This document shows, piece by piece, positions 56,119 through 64,000 of a stretch of DNA of 64,000 nt. The DNA is taken from positions 30,307 to 94,306 of the forward strand of contig NZ_CADFGP010000032.1 of the NCBI RefSeq assembly GCF_902833905.1, in the 5' to 3' direction. A program made the position numbers and the translations under genes. Source of the stretch: Paraburkholderia tuberum STM678 (GTDB lineage: Bacteria > Pseudomonadota > Gammaproteobacteria > Burkholderiales > Burkholderiaceae). Under the pieces are notes generated by a model. It was not told where the DNA came from and searched no databases. It worked only from the letters and a program-made list of their open reading frames with translations. Every line of letters starts with the position of its first letter. Within the stretch, counting starts at the first letter, position 1.

Positions 56119-56565
56119 ATGCCACGTTTTGCCCACATCTTCGAAGCCGCCGCCGATACCCTGAACGCCTACTATCAGGCCGTCGCCGAGGTCAATATCG
56201 ACAGCTTGATGGGCTTGTGGATCGACGAGGAGTTCGTCAGCTGCATCTGCGCGGACGGCTCGCATCTGCACGGCCTCGAGAGCATCCGCAATGGCTTGCA
56301 GGTCCAGCTCGAAGCGCTGCGGGTGTCGATCGAGCCGCTCGACATCCGCGTCTACGACAGCCTCGGCACCGTCGTCTATGCGATTGCCGAAGCACATCGT
56401 CCGGCCGACCCGACCGCCACGCCCGCGATGGTTTTCACCACCTACGTGATGGTCCATGAACGCGGCGAATGGCGCATTGCGCATATTCACGCAAGCCCGA
56501 TGCCGAACGAGACCGCCAGCCAGTTCGCAACGAAGATGCGGCATGGCCAGGGCCCGCTGCACTGA
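56119..56565 (+). CDS. SnoaL/NTF2-like domain protein
   Basis: 148-residue alpha-plus-beta barrel protein of the SnoaL-like (ketosteroid isomerase) fold: YYQAVAEVNIDSLMGLWIDEEFVSCICADGS ... GEWRIAHIHASP. No catalytic assignment is possible. Lies between waaF and the hydrolase gene on the same strand. Confidence 0.8.
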   Translation: MPRFAHIFEAAADTLNAYYQAVAEVNIDSLMGLWIDEEFVSCICADGSHLHGLESIRNGLQVQLEALRVSIEPLDIRVYDSLGTVVYAIAEAHRPADPTATPAMVFTTYVMVHERGEWRIAHIHASPMPNETASQFATKMRHGQGPLH

Positions 56566-56617
56566 CGCGCGGCACCACGACAGATTCAGAATCACGTTTT
56601 CTCGCTCTTCCGCCGGT

Positions 56618-57670
56618 ATGAGTTCGACGCCACATAAACCCGCTTCCTCCGGTACGGCCCCCGCCAAGGTGGCGGCCGCCGTCGAGGCGACCGTCGAGCT
56701 GCTGTACCGCGCGCCGCTCTGGCTGCCGAACCGGCATGTGCAGACGATCGTCCCGTCGCTGTTCGCGCGCCGCCCCGCAGTATCGTTTCGCCGTGAGCGC
56801 TGGGACACCCCGGACGGCGATTTCATCGATCTCGACTGGGTCGCGCACGATACTCCGCCCACCGACACCGCGCCGCTCTTCGTGCTGTTTCACGGCCTGG
56901 AAGGCAGTTCGTCGTCGCACTACGCGGTCGCGCTGATGGCCGCCGCGCGCGAATACGGCTGGCACGGCGTGGTGCCGCACTTTCGCAGTTGCAGCGGCCC
57001 GCTGAACCGGTTGCCGCGCTTCTACCATCTCGCCGACAGCAACGAGGTCGACTGGATCCTGCGCCGCCTGTGCGCCGCGCATCGCGGGCCGGTGGTCGCG
57101 GCGGGCGTGTCGCTCGGCGGCAACGTGCTGCTGCGCTGGCTCGGTGAGCGGCAGGCCGATGCGGCGCGGGTGGTAGCCGCCGCTGCCGCGATTTCGACAC
57201 CGATCGACGTCCATGCGGGCGGCCGTGCGCTGTCGCAAGGCTTCGGCCTCGTCTACACGCGCAGCTTCCTGAAGACGCTGAAGCACAAGGCCAACCAGAA
57301 GCTCGAGCAGTTCCCGGGCCTGTTCGATCGCGACGCGATGCTCGCGAGCCGCACGATGTACGAGTTCGACAACGTCGTGACCGCGCCGCTGCACGGCTTT
57401 CGCGATACCGACGACTACTGGAGCACCGCAACCACCCGCCCGCTACTGCCGCACATTCAGGTGCCGACGCTCGTGCTCAACGCGCGCAACGACCCGTTCC
57501 TGCCGGCCGAAGCGCTGCCGTCGCGGCACGAGGTGTCGGCGGCGGTCGAGCTTTATCAGCCTGAGCACGGCGGCCACGCGGGCTTCATGACCGGGCCGTT
57601 CCCGGGCCGCATCGACTGGCTGTCGCGGCGCGTGTTCGGCTATCTGGAGCGACACGTCGATCATGGATGA
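56618..57670 (+). CDS. YheT-family alpha/beta hydrolase
   Basis: 350-residue hydrolase: strand-turn LFHGLEGSSSSHYAVAL, nucleophile elbow GVSLGGNVLLRWLGE (Ser about 178), Asp in NARNDPFLP, His in EHGGHAGF. Matches the YheT/ABHD1-3 group of predicted esterases. Start at 56618 chosen as the ATG just before family similarity. Its last 8 nt overlap the next gene. Confidence 0.88.
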   Translation: MSSTPHKPASSGTAPAKVAAAVEATVELLYRAPLWLPNRHVQTIVPSLFARRPAVSFRRERWDTPDGDFIDLDWVAHDTPPTDTAPLFVLFHGLEGSSSSHYAVALMAAAREYGWHGVVPHFRSCSGPLNRLPRFYHLADSNEVDWILRRLCAAHRGPVVAAGVSLGGNVLLRWLGERQADAARVVAAAAAISTPIDVHAGGRALSQGFGLVYTRSFLKTLKHKANQKLEQFPGLFDRDAMLASRTMYEFDNVVTAPLHGFRDTDDYWSTATTRPLLPHIQVPTLVLNARNDPFLPAEALPSRHEVSAAVELYQPEHGGHAGFMTGPFPGRIDWLSRRVFGYLERHVDHG

Positions 57671-58238
57671 CATCGTCAAACAGGCGCTCGCCAAATGGCC
57701 GAACGTGCCGAGCTGCACCGGCTGGCTGATGCTCGACCGGCGCGGCAACTGGCGCATGCGCGACGAAGCGGCCCAGGCGAGCGGCGCGCCCGGCGTGCCG
57801 ATCCGGCATGAGGCGCTGCTTGGCTTCATCAACCGGAACTACGAGGCCGATGAGCGCGGGCAGTGGTTTTTTCAGAACGGACCACAGCGCGTGTATGTCG
57901 AGCTGGCTTATACGCCGTGGGTGGTCAGATTGTCCGCGCACGCGGATGGAACGCTCGCGCTGCACGACCAGGGCGGCGGCGCGTTCGAACCGGCGGCGGT
58001 GTTCGCGGATGAAGACGGTGGCATTCTGTTTGCCGATCGCTCGCAGCCAGCACGTATCGCGGTGCTGCACGATCACGACCTCGAGATCTTCTCCGATCAC
58101 GCGACGCTCGCTGACGATGGCTCATTGAGCGGTGCGTTCCACTGGAGTGTTCAGCGCACCTTGCCGCTGCAAAGCGTGCGACGCGATCAGGTGGCCGCGC
58201 GCTTTGGCTTCGTTGCGAGCCCGGCGGCGCAGGTCTGA
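57663..58238 (+). CDS. Conserved protein of unknown function, coupled to the hydrolase
   Basis: 191-residue cytoplasmic protein; I do not recognise a named family. Residues 1-60 contain a WLMLDRRGNWRMRDE segment, followed by an aromatic FINRNYEADERGQWFFQNGPQRVYVEL region, then alternating hydrophobic strands, suggesting a mostly beta fold. It starts inside the last codons of the YheT-like gene (8-nt overlap), so the two are made together. Confidence 0.7.
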   Translation: MDDIVKQALAKWPNVPSCTGWLMLDRRGNWRMRDEAAQASGAPGVPIRHEALLGFINRNYEADERGQWFFQNGPQRVYVELAYTPWVVRLSAHADGTLALHDQGGGAFEPAAVFADEDGGILFADRSQPARIAVLHDHDLEIFSDHATLADDGSLSGAFHWSVQRTLPLQSVRRDQVAARFGFVASPAAQV

Positions 58239-58268
58239 CGCGCGCAGCGGCGCGCGTTCACGTCCACC

Positions 58269-58757
58269 CTACCCTTTCTCGTCGAGCCGCTCCTCCTTGT
58301 AGCGGCTCTCCATCTCGTGCAGGTGCGCGTCGACGGTCGCGAGGTCGTAATAGCCGATCGTCTTCAGGTCGCGCGCGTCCTTCAGCTGCCGGATCGCCGA
58401 TGGCCACGCGCCCTCCAACGCGAACTTCTCCGCCATCGCGCGATGCTGCGTCAATGCATCGCCACTGCCCGCGCTCGCCTGCGCGAGATAGAGCCACCAC
58501 GCGGGTTGATCGGGATGCGCCCGGGTCTCCTGCTTCGCGAGGGCCTGCGCGTCGGTGAAGCGATGCAGCGTCAACAGCGTGCGGATATGCATGTCAATCG
58601 CCGCGTTCGATTGCGGCCAGCGCTTCTGCGCGAGCTCGGCGAGACGCGCGGCTTCCAGTGCGACCGCTACCGCCGCCATTGGAAAAGCGGCTCTGCGCGC
58701 CGCCGTAGGTGCCGAACACGCCGCGCGCGATGTCGGGCGGCAGGATCGGATCGGCAT
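58269..58757 (-). pseudogene. Remnant of an M48-family peptidase (C-terminal TPR part only)
   Basis: The last about 125 residues resemble the C-terminal tetratricopeptide region of BepA-like M48 peptidases (AHPDQPAWWLYLAQASAGSGDALTQH, then a closing DLATVDAHLHEM). No signal peptide or HExxH zinc motif exists anywhere upstream, and the sequence in front (58690-58790) reads better in another frame. Relatives often have a full M48 gene divergent from moaC, so this looks like deletion plus frameshift decay. Confidence 0.55.
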
Positions 58758-59027
58758 GCGCGTCGCTCGGGCCGCTCACGAGCGGCGCCTCGGACGATGC
58801 GCGACGGATAGCGACGCAGCGAGGAATCGTTTTCGATGCAACGCGAAGCCGGTCTGACGAAGTCGAAAACGGTGCGCGTGGCCCGGACTAAGATAATGGG
58901 CAAGGGCGTCGCAGGACGCGTACGAGGCAAAACTCAGAGCACGACACAGCGTAAATGTAATCAGTCGCCGCGACGATTCGAGGCCGCGCCGCACTGCTAT
59001 GATAGGCGCCCTCTGAAGGAGTCAACC

Positions 59028-59507
59028 ATGCCTGAACTCACTCATTTCGATGCGGCCGGTGACGCGCATATGGTGGACGTCGGCGGCAAGCAGGAGACCA
59101 GGCGCATCGCGATCGCGCGTGGCTCGATCCGCATGCTGCCCGACACGTTCGCGCTGATCCGCGACGGCAACGCCAAAAAGGGGGACGTGATCGGCATCGC
59201 GCGGATCGCGGCGATCCAGGCCTCGAAGCGCACCGCCGATCTGATTCCGCTCTGTCATCCGCTCGCGCTGACACGCGTGAAGGCCGATTTCGAACTCGAC
59301 GAGCAGATGCCCGGCGTGCATTGCACGGTCCAGGTCGAGACGTTTGGACGCACGGGCGTCGAAATGGAGGCGCTTACCGCCGTGCAGATCGGGCTGCTGA
59401 CCGTGTACGACATGTGCAAGGCGGTGGATCGCGGGATGACCATCACCGATGTGAAGGTGATGGAAAAGCATGGCGGGAAATCGGGGGATTGGGTGGCGCA
59501 AGCTTGA
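59028..59507 (+). CDS. moaC: Cyclic pyranopterin monophosphate synthase
   Basis: 159-residue enzyme of molybdenum cofactor synthesis. Family motifs: ARGSIRMLPDT, GIARIAAIQASKRTADLIPLCHPL and GVEMEALTAVQIGLLTVYDMCKAVD, ending VMEKHGGKSGDW. AAGGAG lies about 7 nt before the ATG. Divergent from the peptidase remnant. Confidence 0.95.
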   Translation: MPELTHFDAAGDAHMVDVGGKQETRRIAIARGSIRMLPDTFALIRDGNAKKGDVIGIARIAAIQASKRTADLIPLCHPLALTRVKADFELDEQMPGVHCTVQVETFGRTGVEMEALTAVQIGLLTVYDMCKAVDRGMTITDVKVMEKHGGKSGDWVAQA

Positions 59508-59538
59508 CGTGCGGTTCGACAACTATCCGGATAGCAAC

Positions 59539-59889
59539 ATGACCATCGACGAACTGCTCGAGCAGCTACTGGCGTTTCGCGACGCGCGCGACTGGCGGCA
59601 GTTTCACACGCTGCGCAACCTGATCGTCTCCACCGGCATCGAAGCCGGTGAGCTGTTGGAGACGATTCAGTGGAAGACCGATGCGCAGATCGACGCGCTG
59701 CTTGGCGATCCCGCGCAATCGACGAACCTCAGGCACGAGTGCGCCGACGTGTTCATGTATCTGCTGCTGGTCGCCCATACCGCCGGCTTCGATCTCGTCG
59801 ACGCGGCAGCGGAAAAACTGAAGCTGAACGAAGCGCGCTACCCCATCGACAAGGCGAAAGGCACGGCCGCGAAGTATTCCGAGCTTTGA
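59539..59889 (+). CDS. MazG-like nucleotide pyrophosphohydrolase
   Basis: 116-residue all-alpha NTP pyrophosphohydrolase of the small MazG-like (dCTPase/RS21-C6) group. Metal-binding acidic motifs: EAGELLETIQW and ECADVFMYLLLVAH. The conserved C-terminus NEARYPIDKAKGTAAKY is present. Likely cleans up non-canonical nucleotides. Confidence 0.88.
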   Translation: MTIDELLEQLLAFRDARDWRQFHTLRNLIVSTGIEAGELLETIQWKTDAQIDALLGDPAQSTNLRHECADVFMYLLLVAHTAGFDLVDAAAEKLKLNEARYPIDKAKGTAAKYSEL

Positions 59890-59942
59890 ACTTTGAAGGG
59901 AGGAAGCCGCGGCGTCAGCACGCCTAAGCTTCCGCGGTCCGA

Positions 59943-61727
59943 TCAATCGTCGTCGCTGTCGTCATCCCGCGTCGCATCGGCCGCCGGTGTGCCGTAGCGC
60001 TTCACCAACTGCTGCTTGAAGCCCGCGAGCGACTTCTGCTCGTCGACGAGCTGGTAGAGATAGCCGAGCTGCGCCGGCCAGTCTTTCAATTCCTCGGCGA
60101 AGATCCGCAAGCGCTCGACCGTATCGAGCGCCGCCGCGGTATCGCCGCTCAGCGCCTGCAGCACCGCGTAGCGACGCAGCACCGTCTCGCCCGGCAACAG
60201 CGCGATCGCCTGCTTGTGCATCGCGAGCTTGCGCTGCAGGTTCAGCGGATTCATCGGCTGCAGCGTCGCGAGACCGTATTCGCCCCACGCGCCGAACAGG
60301 AACGACGGATCGGCGCTGTACTGCTCGGCCGGACGCGCGCCGTAGTAGAGCACCTCGGCGCGCGCATAGTCTCGATACACCGGATACAGCGCGGCGAGTC
60401 CGCCGAACACCACCACCGCGAACGCACCGAGCGACAGATTCGCCGGCACCGCGCGCAACGGCCGCGTTTCGAGCAGGCCGAACACGAACATCGCGGGCAA
60501 CAGGAAGAACATGTACTGCTGCGGATACTCGACGAGCGCATGCATCGTCAGCACGCCGATCAGCGCGATGCCGAACACGCGCGCGGCGCTTTGCGGCGCA
60601 CGCACGACGCGCACGAGCCACGCGACGAGACCCACGAGCACGATCGCGAGACCGATCAGACCGGTTTTCGCGAGCAGGTCGACGAAAATGTCGTGCGAGT
60701 TGTTGGCGATTTCGACGCCGCCCAGCTGCTTGACGAGCTCGAACTGATGGCTCGGAAATTCGCCCCAGCCGACGCCGAGCAGCGGATGCTGCTTGAACAT
60801 CGTCCAGCCGTATTTCAACAGCGCGAGGCGCGGCGCGATCTGGCCGGCATCCTGGAAGCGCTCGGCCGCCGACTGCCCGAGTTCGAGGTGATAGCGCACG
60901 TTGGCCCAGCGGATCAGCGCATTGACCACGAAAAACAGCACCGCGAGCGCGATCGGCACCAGCCATTCACGGTTGCTACGGCGCAATTGCGCTTCGTTGC
61001 GAGTCTGCGCGAAGGCCATCCAGAAGCCGGCCACGACGATCACGCCCATCTGCAGCCATGGACCCCGCGACACGGTCAGCGCGAGGCCGACCGAGAAAAT
61101 CGTCGACACGAGCAGCCAGATGGGCACCGCGATGCGGCGCGTCTGCACGAGATACAGCGCGCCCGCCATCGCGAACGCGATATACGTCGCGAGGTGGTTC
61201 GCCTGCGCCATGTTGCCGAACGGCCGGCGCTCGACGGTCACGTTATACGCGACGACGAGCGGAGCCACGCGCGCCTCGAGGTGAAACAGCTGGATCACCT
61301 GACTGAACACCGCGAACAGACCGCCGACGATCAACGCCCCCGCCGCCCAGCGCAACGCGGTCTCGTCGAGCTTCACGCGCGCGAAGCCGTAGCCCACATG
61401 CACGGCCATCCACGCAGCGAGCAGGAAGCCCGCGCCGAGCCAGTTCATCGATGGCTCCGCGACCGGCAGCACCAGCGTCTGCACGACCAGCACGAGGCCG
61501 AACAGCAAAGGCACGAGCGCGACCGTGGGCGACGCGAAGCTCACGCGCGGCCGGGTGGTCGCGACCAGCAGCACGACGGCCGCCCCGGTCAGCAGAAACT
61601 GCGCGAGCGAGGTGAATTCGGCGTAGAAGGTTGGGATCGGATACGTATGGTTGGCAACCGCGTAGGGCAGGATCAACGCAAGAGCCAGCAGTACGAGAGA
61701 CAGGTAGCGTGCGAAAGGGGTGGGCAT
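59943..61727 (-). CDS. O-oligosaccharyltransferase, PglL/TfpO-like (Wzy_C family)
   Basis: 594-residue inner-membrane enzyme with about 12 hydrophobic segments. The large periplasmic loop holds the Wzy_C-type motif HPLLGVGWGEFPSHQFE and ANNSHDIFVDLLAKTG, as in PglL/TfpO glycosyltransferases and WaaL ligases. A soluble C-terminal domain (about 440-594) is typical of PglL and lacking in short ligases. It follows the pilin gene by 162 nt, which favours pilin glycosylation over O-antigen ligation. Start at 61727 by the first ATG before the first membrane segment. Confidence 0.8.
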   Translation of the reverse strand: MPTPFARYLSLVLLALALILPYAVANHTYPIPTFYAEFTSLAQFLLTGAAVVLLVATTRPRVSFASPTVALVPLLFGLVLVVQTLVLPVAEPSMNWLGAGFLLAAWMAVHVGYGFARVKLDETALRWAAGALIVGGLFAVFSQVIQLFHLEARVAPLVVAYNVTVERRPFGNMAQANHLATYIAFAMAGALYLVQTRRIAVPIWLLVSTIFSVGLALTVSRGPWLQMGVIVVAGFWMAFAQTRNEAQLRRSNREWLVPIALAVLFFVVNALIRWANVRYHLELGQSAAERFQDAGQIAPRLALLKYGWTMFKQHPLLGVGWGEFPSHQFELVKQLGGVEIANNSHDIFVDLLAKTGLIGLAIVLVGLVAWLVRVVRAPQSAARVFGIALIGVLTMHALVEYPQQYMFFLLPAMFVFGLLETRPLRAVPANLSLGAFAVVVFGGLAALYPVYRDYARAEVLYYGARPAEQYSADPSFLFGAWGEYGLATLQPMNPLNLQRKLAMHKQAIALLPGETVLRRYAVLQALSGDTAAALDTVERLRIFAEELKDWPAQLGYLYQLVDEQKSLAGFKQQLVKRYGTPAADATRDDDSDDD

Positions 61728-61889
61728 CGAATCAACAGTGGGCGTCAGCAACCGGCGCACTATACAAAAATTTCGTTGCACTGTGCGCCGGTCCGGCCGA
61801 AATAGGCTGAAAATCAGCCCTTTACGTTGTGGCTTCGACTCATCCAGTCAGCGCTCGGCTGCTGTCTCGTTCACTCACTCATTTGCCCC

Positions 61890-62513
61890 TTATGAACGGC
61901 ATTCGGGCGGCGCCAGATTCGCGGCGAGCGTCGGCGCCTCGCTTGGCATCGGCCCCGAACCCGGCGCCGGCAACGACGACGCGCTCTTGCCGCTCGCAAA
62001 GCATTCCCACGTCAGCGCGCCGGTCTGCACCGCGTCCTTGCTCAACGCGACTCGCGCGCTCGGCGCATCGACGTTGTCCGGGACCGACGGCACCAGCGTC
62101 ATGGTGTTTGCGCCGGCCTGCGCGACACGCGTCGAGTACGTGATCGTGATCTGACCAGTGTCGTCGTCGATCTGGATGGACTCGACGTTGCGCGTGGCGG
62201 GCGGCGACGCATAACCGCCGCTGAACGCGTTGCCGCTCGCGGCGTTTTCGGCCACCGCGAGCCGCGCCGACGCCGCGAGCGACAGGCCTTCGCCGACCCG
62301 GCTGCGCGCCAGATAGTCCTGATACGCGGGAATCGCGTAGGCCGCGATCACGCCGACGATCGCGAGCACGATCATCAACTCGATCAGCGTGAAGCCGACG
62401 CCGCAGCGGCGGCAGATGCGCGCGAACCAGCTCGCGCGCCAGCGTGCGCGGCGCGACCTACGCGAGGATTGCGTCGATTGAGAGTAAGGGGAATATGGCA
62501 GGGTAACGATCAT
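61890..62513 (-). CDS. pilA: Type IV pilin with unusually long leader
   Basis: 207-residue prepilin. The prepilin-peptidase site is CGVG|FTLIELMIVLAIVGVIAAYAIPAYQDYLARSRV, with Phe41 as residue 1 and Glu at +5. The mature part has about 167 residues with a closing Cys pair (WECF and PECRS) for the disulfide loop and a C-terminal Ser. The ATG at 62513 has AGGAG 8 nt upstream, so the 40-residue Arg-rich leader seems real. Confidence 0.85.
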   Translation of the reverse strand: MIVTLPYSPYSQSTQSSRRSRRARWRASWFARICRRCGVGFTLIELMIVLAIVGVIAAYAIPAYQDYLARSRVGEGLSLAASARLAVAENAASGNAFSGGYASPPATRNVESIQIDDDTGQITITYSTRVAQAGANTMTLVPSVPDNVDAPSARVALSKDAVQTGALTWECFASGKSASSLPAPGSGPMPSEAPTLAANLAPPECRS

Positions 62514-62532
62514 CGGCAGACTCCTGATACGA

Positions 62533-62568
62533 GAAACGCCTGGCCCGTGGATCGGGAACAGGCGTTTC
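62533..62568 (-). promoter_or_regulatory. Stem-loop upstream of pilA
   Basis: Perfect 10-bp inverted repeat GAAACGCCTG / CAGGCGTTTC with a 16-nt loop, just upstream of the pilA Shine-Dalgarno and about 100 nt after the terC stop on the same strand. It lacks a proper T-run. It may end terC transcripts or structure the pilA leader. Confidence 0.5.
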
Positions 62569-62670
62569 AATCGTAGCGAGCGAAGCTCGCGCGTCACAGT
62601 CAGCTGGATGGCCAGGCTTGCATTCGGACGGCATCACGAATCAGGCAGCGATGCACCGTCAGCACCATGC

Positions 62671-63375
62671 TCACACCGCCGCACGTTTCGCGTTACGGCG
62701 CTTCAACAGATAACCGACGATCACGACGAACAGCGCGCCCGCGATGCTCATCCCGTATTCGGCGACTGGCGTGTCGAGGATCGGCCAGCGGTCGCCGGCC
62801 GGGTCGTTGACCATCAGACCACCCGCGATCCAGCCGAGCAGGCCCGCGCCGAACAGTACGATGCCCGGAAAGCGATCGAGCAGCTTCAGAATCAGCTGGC
62901 TGCCCCACACGATCAGCGGAATGCTCACGACGAGGCCAAAGATCACCAAAGCCAACCGGTGCTCGTGCTCCGCGGCTTCGGCCACGCCCGCGATCGCGAT
63001 CACGTTGTCGACGCTCATCACCGCATCCGCGATGATGATCGTCTTCACCGCCGAGAGCAGCTTGTCGGCCGGCTTCACGTTGTCGTGAGCGTCGTGCGCC
63101 GGCGCGAGCAGGCGCACGCCGATCCACAGCAGCAGCAAGCCGCCCGCGAACTTCAGGAACGGCACGTCGAGCAGCACGACCGCGAACGCGATCAGCACGA
63201 CGCGCAACGCGATCGCGCCGGCGGTCCCCCACACGATCCCACGCATGCGCTGCGACTGCGGCAGGTTGCGGCAGGCGAGCGCGATCACGACCGCGTTGTC
63301 GCCGCCGAGCAGAACGTCGATGACGATGATCTGAAAGACCGAGCCCCAATGGAGGGTCGTGAAGAATTCGAGCAT
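62671..63375 (-). CDS. TerC-family (YjbE-type) membrane protein
   Basis: 234-residue inner-membrane protein with about seven segments; the conserved acidic motifs DVLLGGDNAVVIALA and ADAVMSVDNVIAIAG are those of TerC/YjbE/Alx proteins, associated with metal (Mn) export. Start at 63375; an ATG four codons upstream is possible and neither has a good Shine-Dalgarno. A group II intron ends about 60 nt upstream. Confidence 0.85.
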   Translation of the reverse strand: MLEFFTTLHWGSVFQIIVIDVLLGGDNAVVIALACRNLPQSQRMRGIVWGTAGAIALRVVLIAFAVVLLDVPFLKFAGGLLLLWIGVRLLAPAHDAHDNVKPADKLLSAVKTIIIADAVMSVDNVIAIAGVAEAAEHEHRLALVIFGLVVSIPLIVWGSQLILKLLDRFPGIVLFGAGLLGWIAGGLMVNDPAGDRWPILDTPVAEYGMSIAGALFVVIVGYLLKRRNAKRAAV

Positions 63376-63437
63376 GGAAAAAAGCATAAGAAAAAATCGA
63401 CCGCGCGGGCAGAACCGCGGCGCAAGCGCGGACATCG

Positions 63438-63506
63438 AGTAGGGGACGGAGTTACCTCCGTCGCCCTCTCACACCACCGTACGTGCGGTTCCGCATATGG
63501 CGGTTC
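63438..63506 (-). mobile_element. 3' end of a group II intron (domains V and VI)
   Basis: On the minus strand, directly after the maturase stop, a domain V-like hairpin with paired GAACCGCCATATGCGG and CCGCACGTACGGTGGTG elements (63472-63506) is followed by a domain VI-like stem GACGGAGGTAACTCCGTC with an unpaired A. The intron 3' border should fall within a few bases of 63435-63441. The class cannot be fixed from this part alone. Confidence 0.7.
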
Positions 63507-63507
63507 A

Positions 63508-64000
63508 TTAAACACGCTGGGTATCGAGCAGCGAAACCAACCCTGATACGTCAAAGAAGCTCTTGGGATAGGCCGCGTTCATGTGGCTTGCTCCGGCGTT
63601 CCACCAAGGACCGCGTCCGTTGCTTGCCGACTTCCATGCCCGCGTCTTATCCAGGCCTCGCGCTTGTAGTCGCTTGTGACGGGTGGACGGACGCTTCCAC
63701 TGCCGCCATAGCAGGCAGCGCAGTTTGCGCCGTACCCACCCGTCCAGCTCCTCCAGTACACCTTTAACCTCGGTCAAGCGGAAGTATGAGGCCCAGCCAC
63801 GTAACACCGGGTTGAGTGCCGCTATCGTTACGGCGAGGTTGCGCGAGGCATTCCCCACCACGATTTCGCGCACCCTGTCCCTCAGTCGCTTCAGACTGCT
63901 ATTGGCAATCTTCAGCCGCGCCTGCTTGTGCCATGTGACGCTGTAGCCTAGAAACTTCCGCTGCCAAGGCCGCGCGACGGCGCTTTTATCCCGGTTGACC
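63508..64000 (-). CDS. ltrA: Group II intron maturase/reverse transcriptase (5' part outside window)
   Basis: C-terminal about 163 codons of the intron-encoded protein; the frame is open to the right edge. Reads VARPWQRKFLGYSVTW at the reverse-transcriptase boundary, then the maturase (GIIM) domain with LNPVLRGWASYFR and LRCLLWRQWKRPSTR. No HNH endonuclease follows. It promotes splicing and retrotransposition of the intron it lies in. Confidence 0.88.
   Translation of the reverse strand, partial: VNRDKSAVARPWQRKFLGYSVTWHKQARLKIANSSLKRLRDRVREIVVGNASRNLAVTIAALNPVLRGWASYFRLTEVKGVLEELDGWVRRKLRCLLWRQWKRPSTRHKRLQARGLDKTRAWKSASNGRGPWWNAGASHMNAAYPKSFFDVSGLVSLLDTQRV

Overview
The window is GC-rich DNA (apart from one AT-richer islet) from a Betaproteobacterium, most likely Burkholderia or Paraburkholderia. 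The evidence is gene content and order: a pgk-pyk-fbaA-purC-purE-purK-sua5 block, a bpeR/bpeAB-oprB type RND efflux locus, a zur-znuACB locus, the frmA/fghA pair and a smoEFGK-type polyol transporter. No rRNA, tRNA or CRISPR array was seen.

Layout. 1-15.1 kb is a sugar-alcohol catabolism region: the start of an RbsB-like binding protein, an AraC regulator, dalD (D-arabinitol dehydrogenase), xylB and a SorC-type regulator on the right-going strand, and, on the other strand, a polyol ABC transporter operon headed by a sorbitol-type dehydrogenase. The dalD and smoS promoters share one architecture (TTGAC[A/T], 17 nt, GATCATTCG, then a GAGCAAWTGYTC palindrome at identical distance), so one regulator, probably the local SorC protein, should control both arms. 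This locus is split at 6.0-8.7 kb by a small islet of two divergent paralogous toxin genes with C-terminal RNase A-like (CdiA-CT type) domains. Each is followed by its own, unrelated immunity-like gene. No secretion gene is nearby.

15.3-18.7 kb: zinc uptake (zur, znuA, znuC, znuB). 18.7-24.3 kb: glutathione-dependent formaldehyde detoxification, an FGGY sugar kinase and a purine/uracil permease. 24.3-31.4 kb: tripartite RND efflux pump with divergent TetR repressor and an AcrR-like operator lying in the pump promoter. 31.4-35.2 kb: small metabolic and exported proteins. 35.4-39.1 kb: periplasmic DegP/HtrA protease behind a QseBC/PmrAB-like two-component system, with a PmrA-type box in front of the protease gene. 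39.3-43.4 kb: D,D-carboxypeptidase, a sterol-desaturase family membrane protein and a GDSL lipoprotein.

43.5-51.9 kb is housekeeping (tRNA t6A synthesis, purine synthesis, lower glycolysis), all leftward. 52-60 kb: AzlCD, ilvE, a zinc-finger protein, heptosyltransferase, YheT-like hydrolase, moaC and a MazG-like enzyme, with a decayed M48-peptidase tail. 60-62.6 kb: a PglL/TfpO-like O-oligosaccharyltransferase directly downstream of a type IV pilin gene whose leader is unusually long. The window closes with a TerC-family gene and the 3' end of a group II intron with its maturase gene, which runs off the edge.

Start sites were chosen by reading Shine-Dalgarno spacing and known family N-termini. 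All identities quoted are hand counts.
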